Shown: one piece after another, positions 1 to 11,198 of the stretch
How the letters are laid out: every line of letters begins with the position of its first letter
How positions within the stretch are numbered: position 1 is the first letter of the stretch
Assembly (NCBI GenBank): GCA_050084515.1
Contig: CM114271.1
Location: 28,272,001 to 28,336,000 of the forward strand
Length of the DNA stretch: 64,000 nucleotides
Direction of reading: 5' to 3'
Source of the DNA: Blasia pusilla
Taxonomy: Eukaryota > Marchantiophyta > Marchantiopsida > Blasiales
Program-made: the position numbers and the translations under genes
Notes under the pieces: generated by a model
Told to the model about the DNA's origin: nothing
Databases searched by the model: none
Seen by the model: the letters and a program-made list of their open reading frames with translations, nothing else

Positions 1-116
1 ACTCTCTCAGGTTTCCCGAGGCCTCAGGAGATCATCCTCGACTTACTTAGCGTGTCCTCCACTACTCACGTAGACGCTCTACTAGATCTCACCAATCTAT
101 CCTAGAAGGCATGACA
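1..116 (-). repeat. A-block terminal repeat fragment of the methyltransferase gypsy family
   Basis: On the minus strand this begins TGTCATG at position 116 and matches the first about 115 bases of the A block seen at 7823, 17352, 18635-19147 and 33305-33818. It abuts the RNase H of element M1 directly, so it looks like the 5' end of another family member, or of a lone A-B unit, inserted into M1. The rest lies left of the window. Confidence 0.75.
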
Positions 117-383
117 CAAGCTTCCCTGTAAGCTTGTCGAACTCCATCAACCACTTCAGTGGTTGATGATCAGTGATGATGGTAAAGGGGTTGCTGGATA
201 AGTAACACCTAAAATGCGCGACAGCCCACACCATAGCCAAGCACTCACCCTCATACAAGCTATACTTTGCCTCTGTAGTGTTTTTCGAGTGGCTAGTGTT
301 AGCCACCACAAACTCTCTACCCTCATCATCATGCTGGGTGAGCACCCCTCCAAGCCCCAACATGCTCCAATCTGTGTGCAACT
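117..383 (-). pseudogene. RNase H fragment of element M1
   Basis: The minus-strand reading matches the gypsy RNase H domain of the sister copies, with the HTDWS start, the YEGECLA segment, and the TDHQPLKWLM block near its end. It stops at 116/117 where an A block begins. At about 383 it jumps into unrelated gag sequence of another element. In P1 the same domain continues upstream into the RT connection region, which is missing here, so this is a truncated remnant. Confidence 0.8.
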
Positions 384-1440
384 CTTCGGAGTCTGTGGAC
401 CCCGTCGTGCCATCCATGGAGGCTTTGGTGTTTGTAGAGGATGCTTCGTCCTTGGAAGAAGAACTAGTTTGCAAAGAACCTCGTCGTTGATGACGCTGTC
501 TTCGCATTTTTTGGGATTTCTCGGAGGCCTCGTACGCCTCTGCGGATGCTATAACTGCTTCCAAGGAATCTCGTTGGCCTCATCGGCAGTATTGGTCCAT
601 TTCTTTGGACAGTCCCGATACAAACCAATCTACCAATTGTGAGGTAGTGGTGTGTTCAAGTTTATTTACAAGGCTACGGAACCTTTGGGTGTATTCCCTG
701 AGAGTTTCCTTCTTTTTACGTTTCACGTCGCGAAGCTTCGTCAGAATCTTGTCCTCGAACTCATGGTTACGGAACTCATGAAGAAAGGACTCGAGTACCC
801 TTTTCCAGGTTTCCGTGACATCCGCTCCCAGACCCTAGTACCATTGGCTTGCTCGCTTCTTAAGCACGCCAGGAAAGACTCGCAACAAATCCTCCCCTAA
901 GCCTTCCCCATTAGCCTTAGCTACTTGGGTAAATTCAAGCACAAAGTTGTCAACATCATCTCGCCGTCCGCCTGCAAACGTGGGGTATCTTAACAGCGTC
1001 TTTCTAGTGTTGGCCATTGGGAAATTTCTGCTCCTGGATGCTCGGGAGGGAGGAGGGAGCGGTTCCGATCTGGTTGATTTGGTCGGCTCCTTTTCCCCCG
1101 AGTCCCCAAAGGGATTCCAGGTTGCCTCTCTATCCGACTGCAAACTGGCAGGAGACGTGTTGGGGAGCGTATTCCTGTCCCTCCTCTTGATCTTGGGCTT
1201 TGTGCGAGCCCGAAGACTGGGAGATATCCCTGGCGGTCTCCAAGACGAGTGATCTTCCTGTTGCTTAGTGCGTCGATCAGCTCGGTGATCTCGCGATGAG
1301 GGCCGGGGAGACTTCCATGAGTCTTTTCTGGGATTCGGGAGCTTGCTTCTGCACCCATGATCGCCACAAGGTAGGGGTCCATGGAGGGAACTTGGATCTT
1401 CCTAATTCCTAGAGGAGTGTGCGGGTGCTCTTAATCTACC
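384..1440 (-). pseudogene. Gag of a second Ty3/gypsy family, frame-shifted and truncated
   Basis: The minus strand encodes a retrotransposon Gag. It starts near 1382, changes frame near 1140-1000, and continues through a capsid-type stretch (FLHEFRNHEFEDK, LREYTQRFRSLVNKL, FVSGLSKEM). It ends in a basic, serine-rich tail near 400-560. The match to the retrotransposon gag family rests on the spacing of these hydrophobic and basic segments. Frameshifts and at least two stops break it. It lies downstream of a tRNA-Asp-type primer site and an LTR of its own. No pol of this family remains, and the sequence jumps at 383 into M1 RNase H, so a deletion removed the rest. Confidence 0.65.
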
Positions 1441-1512
1441 TGCCAAGTTTTCCTCCCATAAACAGAAGTACCGGGTCATCACCAAGTAGAACTGACCTTC
1501 ATAGGCGAAGCA

Positions 1513-1761
1513 CTATTCGGTGACTAGTTCTTTGACAATACTAATAAGTTGTTCTATCTTTTCTAGCACCAATGCAGCAAACCGATTGTTATCTTCTTTC
1601 ATCCATTGTCTTAAGGGGATAGCTAGAGATAGCAGATGGTCTTCAGTAAGAACTAGATGGTTGGGTCTCCTAGGAGACGAGGCTTCTTTCCCCGCTCTTG
1701 GGTCTCCCATGAGTCTCTCTCTCTTCCCATCAAAGCTTATGATCCCCGGCAGCGGCGCCAA
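1513..1761 (-). other. 5' untranslated leader of the second gypsy family, with a short reading frame
   Basis: Just inside the primer-binding site a minus-strand frame of about 82 codons is open. It resembles no protein I recognise. Its position between primer site and gag suggests leader sequence or the N-terminal part of Gag. Confidence 0.3.
1743..1760 (-). other. Primer-binding site, tRNA-Asp type
   Basis: On the minus strand the sequence reads TGGCGCCGCTGCCGGGGA. One base differs from the TGGCGCCGTTGCCGGGGA primer site known from Tat/Athila-type plant gypsy elements. It lies about 20 bases inside the LTR end, which supports the orientation of the element at 384-3032. Confidence 0.75.
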
Positions 1762-1779
1762 AATGTTTTATCTCTTATA

Positions 1780-3032
1780 TGTAATGTACAATGAGTAACA
1801 GAATTGATCTTTTTACATTAATTTAATGACTTCGATCCCCAAGAGGATCATTGTGTGGTGGAAAGAGAGTTCAAATTTACAATTCTCTTGTAATAAGTGT
1901 ATTTAAGTGTGCATGATTTAGATTCAATGTCTTATCAATATCTTTGGATCTTTCTTAGTACCAAGGTTTCTTTCCTCTATTCTCTCTAGTGGAGTTGATA
2001 GCACGCTCAGGTAGATTTCCTCTTGATATCAAGAAACCTCACACAGACCTCAACAAGAAATCTGGATTCTCCTACTTTCGGAACTCAATCCGTCTCGGCA
2101 TGATATTCTCTGTCAAAAAAATTTCCTACAACTCTATGTTGATTATTCCATTGATGAGAAAGGTTTGTCAGATTCGCTCTTCACTCTGCAAACCCAAAAA
2201 GAATACTCAAACATAAGCATCGCACACCAGAATGAATGAATGAGTGCTTTACTACTCAATCAAGAATGAGAAACCTTCAAAAGTGTAGACAAGCTCGAGA
2301 GGATACTACTCCCTTGCTCGGACCATTCCTACAACATAAGGACTTCGTAAGAGAATGATGATGATAGCTACTTTCATGTTTCTTAAATACTCTTTGAAGT
2401 AGGAGTGTTCCAAAGATTCAAAGCGTTCTTGATGAAGGTGGTGTCTCTTCAACATTTGTAACTACCTAGATCTATGGTGCTCTTCTCTTTTCCTAAGATC
2501 CCTATAAATCCGCAAAACGAAATGGTCTTAACTACCTATTTGATGTAAAGAGTTGCGCCTTTTCCTATTCTAACTGTTCTAAATATGTGTTGATTGAAAT
2601 CATTGTCAGTCTTAGCTTTGCTTCGTTGTTCAATTTGAATCTCCGAAGCTCTTGCTTTGAGGACGAAGCGCTTCATTCTTCATTGGTACCTCATTCTTTG
2701 TTCTTCGTTCAGAAGCGAAGCACTTCTTTCTCTTCTTCTTCTTCATGCTTTGTTCAAGAGCGAGGCACTTATCCACAACTTCTTAATAGAGTTTCGTTGT
2801 CTTTTTTAAGCTTCACGCTGGGTCTTTAGACTTCATTATTGTATTCTCCTCTCCTCTCAGGAAAATCCTTGATTTTCTATCTCTCTGCCTTGTCCTTGGA
2901 GCTTCTTGATTCACTTCAATCTCACTCATTCTTCTACTACGCAACCATAATATCAAAATCATAATGTATATACAAGTCTTCTTTGAATAAACAGATGTAA
3001 TTCTTCAAAAGTACAAAATTTTGGATATCACA
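1780..3032 (-). repeat. 5' LTR of the second gypsy family
   Basis: This minus-strand block begins TGTGATAT at 3032 and ends TTACA at about 1780. It matches, along its length and in reverse complement, the solo LTR at 23087-24278. Both carry many short GAAGC/GCGAAG-type repeats (2640-2780 here). It was inserted into the RT start of M1: at 3033 the flank is M1 sequence just after the HGEY codons. The 3' LTR is missing. Confidence 0.85.
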
Positions 3033-3330
3033 ATACTCCCCATGCAACATCTCCACTAGTCCTGCTCCAACCAAGTCTTGGCTCCTACTCTGAATCAGAG
3101 CCCTCTCCATATCACTGTACTTGTAGGATCGTTGAAAGATTGACGTATCACTCGACAACTCAATGCGGATCCCCGGTCCATTTAGCGTACCCAAATGCTC
3201 CATGCTAAACGCAAAACAGCTCCTATAACTCTTGAGGAACTAATGTATCCGGCGCCGCTCTCCTCCTCTCAACTTAGGGCCCATATCTGGCTCCCAAGTC
3301 TCCATCGTGACTACGGTAGGACTCTCCGGC
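3033..3330 (-). pseudogene. Reverse transcriptase N-terminus of M1
   Basis: The minus strand encodes the segment that precedes RT in this family (ETWEPDMGPK-like, then a region ending RIELSSDT and the DMERALIQSRSQDL helix). It breaks at 3033, immediately after the LHGEY codons, where the LTR of the second gypsy element begins. In P1 the same place leads into MPAKKDVHGNW and the RT fingers, which are absent here. Confidence 0.75.
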
Positions 3331-3639
3331 GCGGGTATCGGTGGTTGCTATGATGCAACCCCGTCTCGAACAACACTCGGCCGCTCTCCCACAGCCAACT
3401 GCAAACTCTGATCTCCTCCACGTGCAATGCTTGGAACCACGCTTGATACTATGGCTATCATCTCCTGGCGTACCTGCAAAACATCCCAAGAAGTCCAAAG
3501 GTGTCTCTCCTGATCTCCCCTGGTGTCTAGATCTCCTCGGGTCTCGCCCCCAACCACTGCCTCCACCGTCGTTGTAGGCGTGGGGCTTACCAACGCAACC
3601 GTTGTGATCTGTCGTGATCTCACAGGGTGCTGCTCAACC

Positions 3640-4600
3640 ACTCTCAAGCTAAGGATCCATGTCAAGCAGTTCATGTCAATCGTCTGACCCAAGACATGGC
3701 GTCTTGATGCCTCTGACATTGACGGTACTATCGTCAATCCTGTGGGAAATCCCATCGCTTGCTCTCTCTCGTTGGCGTTGGGCTCCACCAACCACTGAAC
3801 CTAGTCATCCCAAACCAAGCCAAGACCGGCCTCCTTGTATGCATAAGAAGCGGGAAAACTCACAAACGTGGGCAAGGCTGCCCGTGGTCTGCCTACCCTA
3901 TTGACCACAGTCAACAATGGCCGATCATCGTGCGTCACTGCCTGTGATCGATGACCTGGATCTAGAATGGAATCCACTAACAAATGAGAGGGGCGCTCCA
4001 CTCTTGCATATGCCTTCTGTAACATCCCATGGGGCACCAAGTTGGTCCACCATAGACACGGGCGATGGGCTCTAGAACCTACACTCGCCGCATCCAAGAA
4101 CACTGTTGGGCCGATCCAGGCACGCACCTGATGAGCACTCATCACCACCCGTGACCTGGAGTCTCCTAAGATCGGCACATTCTCCAAAATGTTGGTTGGA
4201 GAACGAGACTAGTGCTCTTGCAACTCTTGTAAGATCCTCAACATCTCCCAAAACAACCTGGACCGAGTGTCAGCCAACCCGCTGCCTTGTCCAACACTTG
4301 ATTGGCCCAGACCTGGCCAACCGGAAATGACCAAATCAATGGTCCCTACCCGCTCTAAGTCATGCGCCCCCAAGAACGAAATATCCCTCGGTAGGGAACT
4401 CTACTACCCCTATACCGCGGACGCAACAATGAGTCGGGAAAACGTAGGCATAACTGCGCCACATGTCGTATTGAGACACACCTCGCAACATCATCACTCT
4501 CCACATCCATGTATTGTTGTACTCGCACTCTTGCCTGCAAAACAGTAGCTAACCTGATGCTAATCCTTCCAAAGAGATCTAACATTCGAATACCCTCCTA
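3640..4600 (-). pseudogene. C5-cytosine methyltransferase domain of M1, catalytic cysteine lost
   Basis: Read on the minus strand, this piece holds motif I (LDLFGRIS), a VESDD acidic motif, the ENVP motif, a SRAHRPCLWWTNL motif VIII-like block, and the C-terminal RRHVLGQ block with two following hydrophobic turns. The motif IV site reads GWPGLGQ where sister copies have GWPCQGQ, so the nucleophilic cysteine is gone. Several frame changes lie between motifs I and IV. The order I, IV, VI, VIII, X is the canonical C5-methyltransferase order, and residues around LVI-GWPC and LFWEMLR resemble DNMT3-type enzymes. Confidence 0.8.
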
Positions 4601-5912
4601 CGGGATACACCACACAATGGGTGTGGTATCCAAGGATGTCATTGTAGCACTCCCTGCTACCTCGGGTTCCTCAGACCCGTCATGCTCCGCTGCAAACGCC
4701 TCGCTCCACGCGGTTTGCACGTGCTCATCTGCCAATCGTCCAAGCTCCTCAGTCGAGCCCCACAGCGGCACCTCTCCTCCAAGGAATGATGCGGCTACCA
4801 TAACACTCCTCTCCATAGAAATGTCAGGAACGGGAGTATCCTCTGCATAGACATGTCCCTCAATCAAATCACTAGGCCAAGTGATGGCACTGCTAAATGC
4901 TGCTAAGGTCGTCATCTCTCCTAGTCGTTGCTCGATCACTACACTTGTGAATCGAATGGGTAATGAGCTAAGACGCCCATCACATGACTGCCATCCTAGT
5001 CTGTAGGACCCAGACTCTTCCGTATAATCCAAGGAAAACCCCATCGGGTATAACACTGCTCCACCAACCAAGACGTCGTAGGACTTTGCATCAGTCACTA
5101 TCGCCTTGGCTCGCACCAAAGACTCATCTGTAGGATGTCCTGGGTGAATCCTCACCACAACTTCTTTTCGGGTGATATACTGTGTGGTACTTGCTTCACC
5201 CAAGGATTTTTGTATCCGGAATGGATAACGCTCCTCATCGGCTCTCGTCAAGCCCAATCCTCTGAATGACGCTTTCCCCAATATCAAGGGTTGCGCTCTT
5301 GAATCCAACAAGACGAGCTGCACTCGTTTCTCCCATCGCCCTCAGTGCCTGCACACCAACAACATCACCAACTCTCCAGGTTCTTTGATAAAGACCCATC
5401 GATGGGGTCCTCATCGCTTCGGACAACGTGAAAGACTGAGGAAGCCTAGTTTGTTTCCTGGCTTCCCCTCGCGGTGGATCCAACTCTGCGGCTACTCCAT
5501 GCGTCACAACTGCAGCGGCGTCCATCAGGGCAACCCCGTACATCCAACCAGGATCCTCCATATCTCTAGCTGCTCCATATGATGTTGATGCCACGGATCC
5601 GGCATCAGGTAACCTCAATACCATAGCGGCAATCCACTCGTGTAGCTGTTGTATCTTAACAGCCATCCTAGCCTCACGTCTGACGTCTCCCTCGGCACGT
5701 CTAGGTGGTGGTACTCTACCTCCTCCACGGGCAGCTCCACCACCCTTTCGGGAAACTCCAACTCCTCGTCCCCCAACAGAACCACTTGGTGCACGATCTT
5801 TAGCCCGCCCAGACCGGCTACTCGCTCTGGTGCCCTCTATGGCCCTCGATCCGGACATAACTCTGGATGTAAACTGAAACACGTGGCGCGTGTATGACCA
5901 TACCTCTGACAA
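4601..5912 (-). pseudogene. Protease region and preceding linker of M1
   Basis: An arginine- and glycine-rich linker (5912 to about 5600) leads into a helix with QLHEWIAAM and then, after a frame change at about 5300, a retropepsin-like domain with VLLDSRAQP at the active-site position and YDVLVGGAVLYPMGF near its end. Compared with P1, about 400 bases between the linker and the active site are deleted (the P1 equivalent is 11541-11944), which fuses the linker to the protease in a new frame. The active-site triad reads D-S-R instead of the usual D-S/T-G. Confidence 0.65.
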
Positions 5913-6910
5913 TAGTCATACTGATAACCACCTGATGTAGCACCATCTCCTCCCCATGGTGAGGCACACGTCCATGACCCTTACGAGTGCAATCGCACTG
6001 ATGATGGGCTCCACCACATGATCAACAAGTAATAGTAGGTGGTTTTTGTTGAGCCGCAGGTCTCTATGGCACAGCCTCCTGGTATCCTCCCTGAGCTCGT
6101 GGTGGCACATTCGACCTATCCTGGAGTCCACGTTGTTGCACTGGTGGTGCAGCCAATCTTGATTGCTCTCGCCTAGAACCCATGGTGGCTACGCTCTCCT
6201 CCGCCATATTGCGCTCAATGTTCTCGGCGGTCCTAAGAACATCTCTCAATATAGGGGAGGTGTTCATAAGAAGCACCCCCTCCCGCACCCGTGTCCGTAG
6301 GGTCCGTTCCAGCATCGCGTACCATGACTAGATAGCTTGAGCCTCTATCATCCCCTGAGTGATGTTGATCAACCGGTGCAAGCGAGAGTAAGCCTCACAC
6401 AAACTCTCACCCGGGCGCCTCTAGAAGTCGTGGATGCTCTGTAACTTCTCTGTCCGTACCCCCTGGTAGCTTGCCCTCAACTTAGCAAAGAACTCAACCA
6501 TAGGGTTGAACCTGGGACAAACCTAGACAGTGCAACTGCTCCCGTACGAGTGACCCCTCCTAAAACGTCACAAGAGGAAGATGAAGTAGCCTCTCATGAC
6601 TCCTCCTCCTCATTTGGGAATGACTCCGTCCATGACACATAATGTGGGTCATAGTAGAGCCTCCACGCCTCGATTTGACGTGCGTATCTTTAAGAGAACT
6701 CATGGTAATCGTCCATGGGCGCCCCCTCTAAATGCTTGAACATACCGCTCCATGCTATAAACGGGCTAAACTCTCTAGAGTTCCTGGCCTGCTGGGAGTT
6801 GCACCAACTCCTAGACTCTGCTATGAAATCGTGCAACTCAATCGTACCTACTACACCTGAAAACCCACGCGGTCCTCTACGTCATAGCTTTTCAAGATGG
6901 ACGCCGTGAT
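5890..6910 (-). pseudogene. Gag of M1
   Basis: The minus strand matches P1 and M2 Gag. The IELHDF segment and the DDYHEF motif lie near 6850-6700. A conserved RLINITQG-type turn follows near 6340, and then NIERNMAEES near 6200. A degenerate zinc-knuckle region lies near 6040-5890. Multiple stops interrupt the frame. The zinc-knuckle cysteines are only partly readable. Confidence 0.65.
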
Positions 6911-7822
6911 GACCCTCGTGCCCCTCTCACCCGATCACTCTCGCCTCACAAGTAATCCCTCAATCACTCATCCCAAACATGCGCACTCGATGTACACTCT
7001 CCCTCCCCGAGACGTGTAACGTGCGGCGACAAGCGGCGTGGTGCGGAAAATCGACCAGGTTATCATCTCATCGACAACCTACCCTCAACTCCGAACATCC
7101 CACACATGTCTATGTCCCCTAAACCATATACATAAATTATACTCTCAACATCCACACACCCAATATCCCCAAATAAACTACCCAAATCCCAGAATCCCTC
7201 ACGTGCAGGGTAAATGACCAGAATAAATAACATGAACACATGTCGATGTCACTCCTCACCAATTGCAAATCTTGACCCCAACTCGGTCGTGGAGACAACT
7301 CCTCCAATCAACAAGTCATACTCATCCCGTATTGACGTTGCTCAAAACTCCTCGATAGACAGTGCGGTTCCAGCGGAACGGTGCGGCGTTGTAGGCGGCA
7401 CGGAATGGCTATGAACGGCATGGCTCTCGATGGTGGGATGGGGCACTCGACGGCATATCCTCCTCAATCAACAATAAACCCACACACTGCTCCACGATGA
7501 GGGTGCGGCCACGAGCGGTAGGGCGCGGTAATCGGCGGCGCGCTGCGGCTACGAGCGTCACGGCACGGTACTCGATCGTCGTCGAGTGGCTACCAATCAC
7601 AACAAAGCAGCATGAAATCAAAACTTAAACACCATAACCAGAGGTCATCTGCCATCACTGGTTGATGACGAAACTCCAATGACAGTGGTGGCCAAAACAA
7701 AGTACGTGGTGGCGATGCAAGTCAGAGAATCAAAAAATGTCGTGGAAGACCCTCCACTCCGTAACGACGACAATGGCAACCAAAGGATGGACAACGAACA
7801 GTCGACCGTTGACGGTGACAAT
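6911..7822 (-). other. Leader of M1 between gag and the P1 insertion
   Basis: Non-coding. In reverse complement it matches the P1 leader (9100-9780) over most of its length, including the stretch before gag ending GGGCACGAGGGTCATCACGG. It ends at 7822 with the four bases CAAT that flank P1. Confidence 0.75.
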
Positions 7823-8346
7823 TGTCACGACTGTTAGGATAGATCGGTGGGATCTAGAAGAGCGTCTTCAGGAGTAGTGGAGGACAGGCCCATGAGGTCG
7901 AGAATGACCTGTTGAGGCCCCGGGAAACTTGAGAGAGCAGGTTTCCCCTTTGTTACGGCTCATTACCATTCGTTACGGAGCCATATAGAGAAACTTACTA
8001 TTTCAGGTAAGTTTCCATATTGAGGATAGTTGATTTTCTATTTTTGGTAAGTGGCCCTTGACCTCCTACATCAGATCAAGAGCCAAGGAGGTGACTTGGG
8101 AGCATAGGTTACCATGGAGAGAGCTTGGGAGAGGGGAGGGATATACCTCAAGGAGAGAGAGCTTGAGAGCTTATTCTCTCTTTGTTGAACCTCTTGGCAT
8201 GAGGCGGCGGAGCTATGGTCCCTTGCCTTGTGAGTGTAACCCAAGCCTCTCATTAGGAGAGTGGGTTTGGTTTGACATGAGAGAGAGTGCACACCTTTGA
8301 GAGCTATGGTGTGGGATGGTGTAGAGAGAGATTGGATCTTACTTTA
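7823..8346 (+). repeat. Block A1, 5' terminal repeat of P1
   Basis: It begins TGTCACGAC and ends GGATCTTACTTTA. It matches A2 (17352-17864) almost end to end, with scattered substitutions and a short length difference near 7960. In contrast to A2, it is followed by leader sequence (CAAAGAGAGAATG) and not by block B. M1 shows the same A-to-leader junction at 18634/18635. Confidence 0.9.
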
Positions 8347-9880
8347 CAAAGAGAGAATGAGAGAGTGAGAGCGCTACAATGTCGGGAGCTTGCTGGATTT
8401 TTGCTGTGTGTGCAGGTTAGGGACCATGTTCCCTACTTCATGACTCATGAGAGTGCTCACAGGAGCAAGAGTCATTCAATTTGCTATTTTCCTTTACCGT
8501 TTTTTCGTACAAAAGAGTGGCGCGCGGAAGCGCTGCCCAAATGTTGGTAGAATTTGAGTGTGTGGGCGGATTACCCACGCCAGTGCTCTCGGGAGCACTG
8601 TGTAGCTTTCTGATTTGTCTTTTCACAGGTTTTACATTTTCGTTGGGAGAAATCAGCGCGGAAGCGCTTCCGAATTTTGGGGAGAAGAAAGAGACGTTGG
8701 GGTTTACGACAGTCCCCATCAGTTCTTATAGGATTTTTTGATTCAAAATATGTTTTTACTCCATTGTAGATCTTGAAGCTGCGCACGTTGTGCAATAGAT
8801 GGTGCGCGATTTGGAGCTGCGAGCATAAAGTTATGGCTAATTTTGTAAACTGCCAATTTTAGGGTAAAAATCGAAACTCTAAAGCCGCAGTCGCCGTTGG
8901 CGGCGCCGTCACCGTCGACCACCGTCACCGTCAACATGGACCACCGTCGCCATCACCGTTGACCACCGTTGTAGTCGCCGTCGCCATCGGACAAGATGTC
9001 AACCCGTCGCCTGGCCGTCAACCCGTCGCCAGGACGTCAACCCTTCATCAGGCCGTCAACCCTTTGCCATGCCCTTTGACCCGTCAGCTAGCCCGTTACC
9101 CGTCAAGCTGTCGTCGACCGACTGGAGTACTATTCTGGATGACGTGTGACCCAATGATTTATGGGGTCCAAGTTTTCTAGCCGCGTTACTATGTTTTGAG
9201 TTGGAAGCCGCTCCATGAAGATTGAGGACTGTGACGTGTCGCCCGTAGCCGCAACGCGCCGCCGATTTCCGCGCCGTGCCGCTCGTGGCCGCACCGCACT
9301 GTCTCGATCGCGGAGCCGCACCGTCATTGTAGAGTAGATTGTGTTTTGCAGGTTTGAGGAGTTTGGCTTCACAACCGAGTTGGGGTCAAGATTTACAGTT
9401 GCTAAGGAGCGACATTGACATGTGTTCACGTTACCCATTCTGGTCCTTTACCTAGCACGTGTTAGGGATTTTGGGATTTGGGTAGTTTATATGGGGATCT
9501 TGGGTGTGTGGATGTTGAGAGCATCAGTTATGTATGTGGTTTAGGGGACATAGACCTGTGTGGGATGTCCAAAGTTGAGGGTAGGTTGTCGATGAGATGA
9601 TAGTTTGGTCGATATGTCGCACCACGCCGCCTGTTGCCGCATGTTACATCTCTCGGGGAGGGAGAGTGTAGATCGAGTGACGCATGTTTGGGATGAGTGA
9701 TTGAGGGATTACTCACGAGCTTCAGAGTGATTGGGTGAGAGGGGCACGAGGGTCATCACGGAGTCCGTTCGGGACTTTGAGAGGCCAGGTGGTGAACCCG
9801 AGAGTAGTTCTAGAGGTTTTACGCAGAGTGGCGCGAGGTTCCGAGGGTCTCCACGTGAGGGACCACCTTGACCTCCTTCT
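8347..9880 (+). other. Long leader of P1 between A1 and gag
   Basis: About 1.5 kb without a supported gene. The first 550 bases are shared with M1 (17975-18634, reverse complement) and include two GGAAGCGCT-type patches. Bases 8885-9120 are a CCGTCRCC/GTCAACC-rich imperfect repeat. Bases 9120-9780 are shared with M1 (6911-7700) and with fragments at 38880-39434 and 44786-45265. I saw no convincing tRNA primer-binding site next to A1. Confidence 0.7.
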
Positions 9881-10700
9881 ATGTCATCGTCAGACAAGGG
9901 GGAGGGTGTAGAGGAGTTTGTGAGCACATCGCCACACATTGTGAGTGGTCCTACCAGTTGGGCGTACGAGATGGACGACCGGGGTAGAGGACCGCGTAGG
10001 TTTTCAGGTGCAGTAGGCACGATTGAGTTGCACGATTTCATAGTAGAGTTTAGGAGTTGGCGTGACTCCCAGCGGGCCAAGAACTCTAGAGAGTTCAACC
10101 CGTTTACATCATGGAACGGTATGTTCCAGCATTTAGAGGGGGTGCCCATGGACGATTACCATGAGTTCTCTTAGAGATATGCAGGTGAGATCGAGGCGTG
10201 GAGGCTCTACTATGACCCACATTATGTGTCATGGACGGAGCTGTTCCCATATGAGGAGGAGTCAAGAGAGGCTACTTCCTCTTCCACTAGTGACGTTTTA
10301 GGAGGGATGACTCCCACGGGAGCACTTGCACCGTCTAGTCGGGTTTGTCCCAGGTTCAACCCTGTGGTAGAGTTCTTTGCTGAGTTGAGGGCGAACTACC
10401 AAGGGGTACGAACGGAGAAGTTGCGGAGCATCCACGACTTCCAGAGGGGCCCGGGTGAGAGTTTACGTGAGGCTTACACTCGCTTGCGCCGGTTGATCAA
10501 CGTCACTCAGGGGGTGACAGAGGCTCAGGCTATCCAGTCATGTACGCGATGCTGGATCGGACCCTGCGGACACGGGTGCAGGAGGGGGTGCTTCTTATGA
10601 ACACCTCCCCTACATTGAGAGATGTTTTTAGGACTACCAAGAACATTGAGCGCAACATGGCGGAGGAGAGCGTAGCCACCATGGGTTATGGGTGAGAGCA
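9881..10700 (+). pseudogene. Gag (capsid part) of P1
   Basis: The frame opens at ATG 9881 and is the same in two stretches divided by one TAG at 10172. Visible features: IELHDFIVEF and the LEGVPMDDYHEF segment, a linker rich in serine and glutamate, then FNPVVEFFAELRANYQGV and a REAYTRLRRLINVTQGV block typical of retrotransposon Gag. A one-base change near 10545 shifts the frame; the continuation (TRVQEGVLLMNTSP, NIERNMAEES) is readable to about 10700. An in-frame TGA lies just upstream of 9881, whereas M2 keeps a longer N-terminus, so the true start may lie further 5'. Confidence 0.75.
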
Positions 10701-10819
10701 ATCACGATTGAGCAGCAACGTGGACTACGAGATAGGTCAACTGTGGAACCACAAGCTCAGGGAGGATACCGGGAGGCCATGCCACAGAGACCTGCGCCTT
10801 CATATGCGGCTCAGCAGTA

Positions 10820-11000
10820 GTCGCTTACTATTACTTGTTGGTCATGTGGTGGAGCCCATCATCATCGCGATTGCACTCGTTAGGGTCATGGACGTGTGTC
10901 TCAGCATGGAGGAGGAGATAGTGCTGCACCAATAGGTTCTTAGTGTGACTACTGTCAGAGGTATGGTCAGACACGCGCCAGGTGTTTCAATTTACATCCT
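10820..11000 (+). pseudogene. Nucleocapsid zinc knuckles of P1
   Basis: In one frame there is a CWSCGGAHHHRDC knuckle (about 10846-10884). About 20 codons later comes a second motif, CDYCQRYGQTRARC, at about 10943-10985, in which the histidine is replaced by glutamine. M2 retains an intact version of the second (CDLCGRPGHPREHC). These C-x2-C-x4-H-x4-C motifs bind RNA in Gag proteins. Frameshifts separate them from the capsid frame in P1. Confidence 0.6.
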
Positions 11001-11198
11001 GAGTTACGTCTGAACCGAGGGCTAGAGAGATCACCAGAGCGAGAAGCCAGTCCGGGTGGGCCTAGAGATCGTGCACTAGGTGGTCCCGTTGGGGGACGAG
11101 GAGCTGGAGTTGCCCGACAAGGTGGTGGAGCTGCCCGTGGAGGAGGTAGAGAACCACCACCTAGACGGGTCGAGGGAGACGCCGGACATGAGGCTGGG

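Noticed and set aside
97-564. A novel chimeric protein-coding gene on the minus strand
   Set aside because: The first part is Gag tail of one gypsy family and the second part RNase H of another, joined by a deletion at 383.
8071-8300. A conserved short protein repeated at several places (about 73-80 codons, with SLSCQTKPTLL or its plus-strand counterpart)
   Set aside because: It is the translation of block A on either strand and is repeated only because the block is repeated.
8347-9100. Leader sequence as part of a longer 5' LTR
   Set aside because: It never occurs after A at any 3' end (P1, G2, M3), where B follows instead.
9000-9180. A proline- and arginine-rich small protein in the P1 leader
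   Set aside because: It comes from the GTC-rich repeat, has no start context or conservation in M1, and lies in the untranslated leader.
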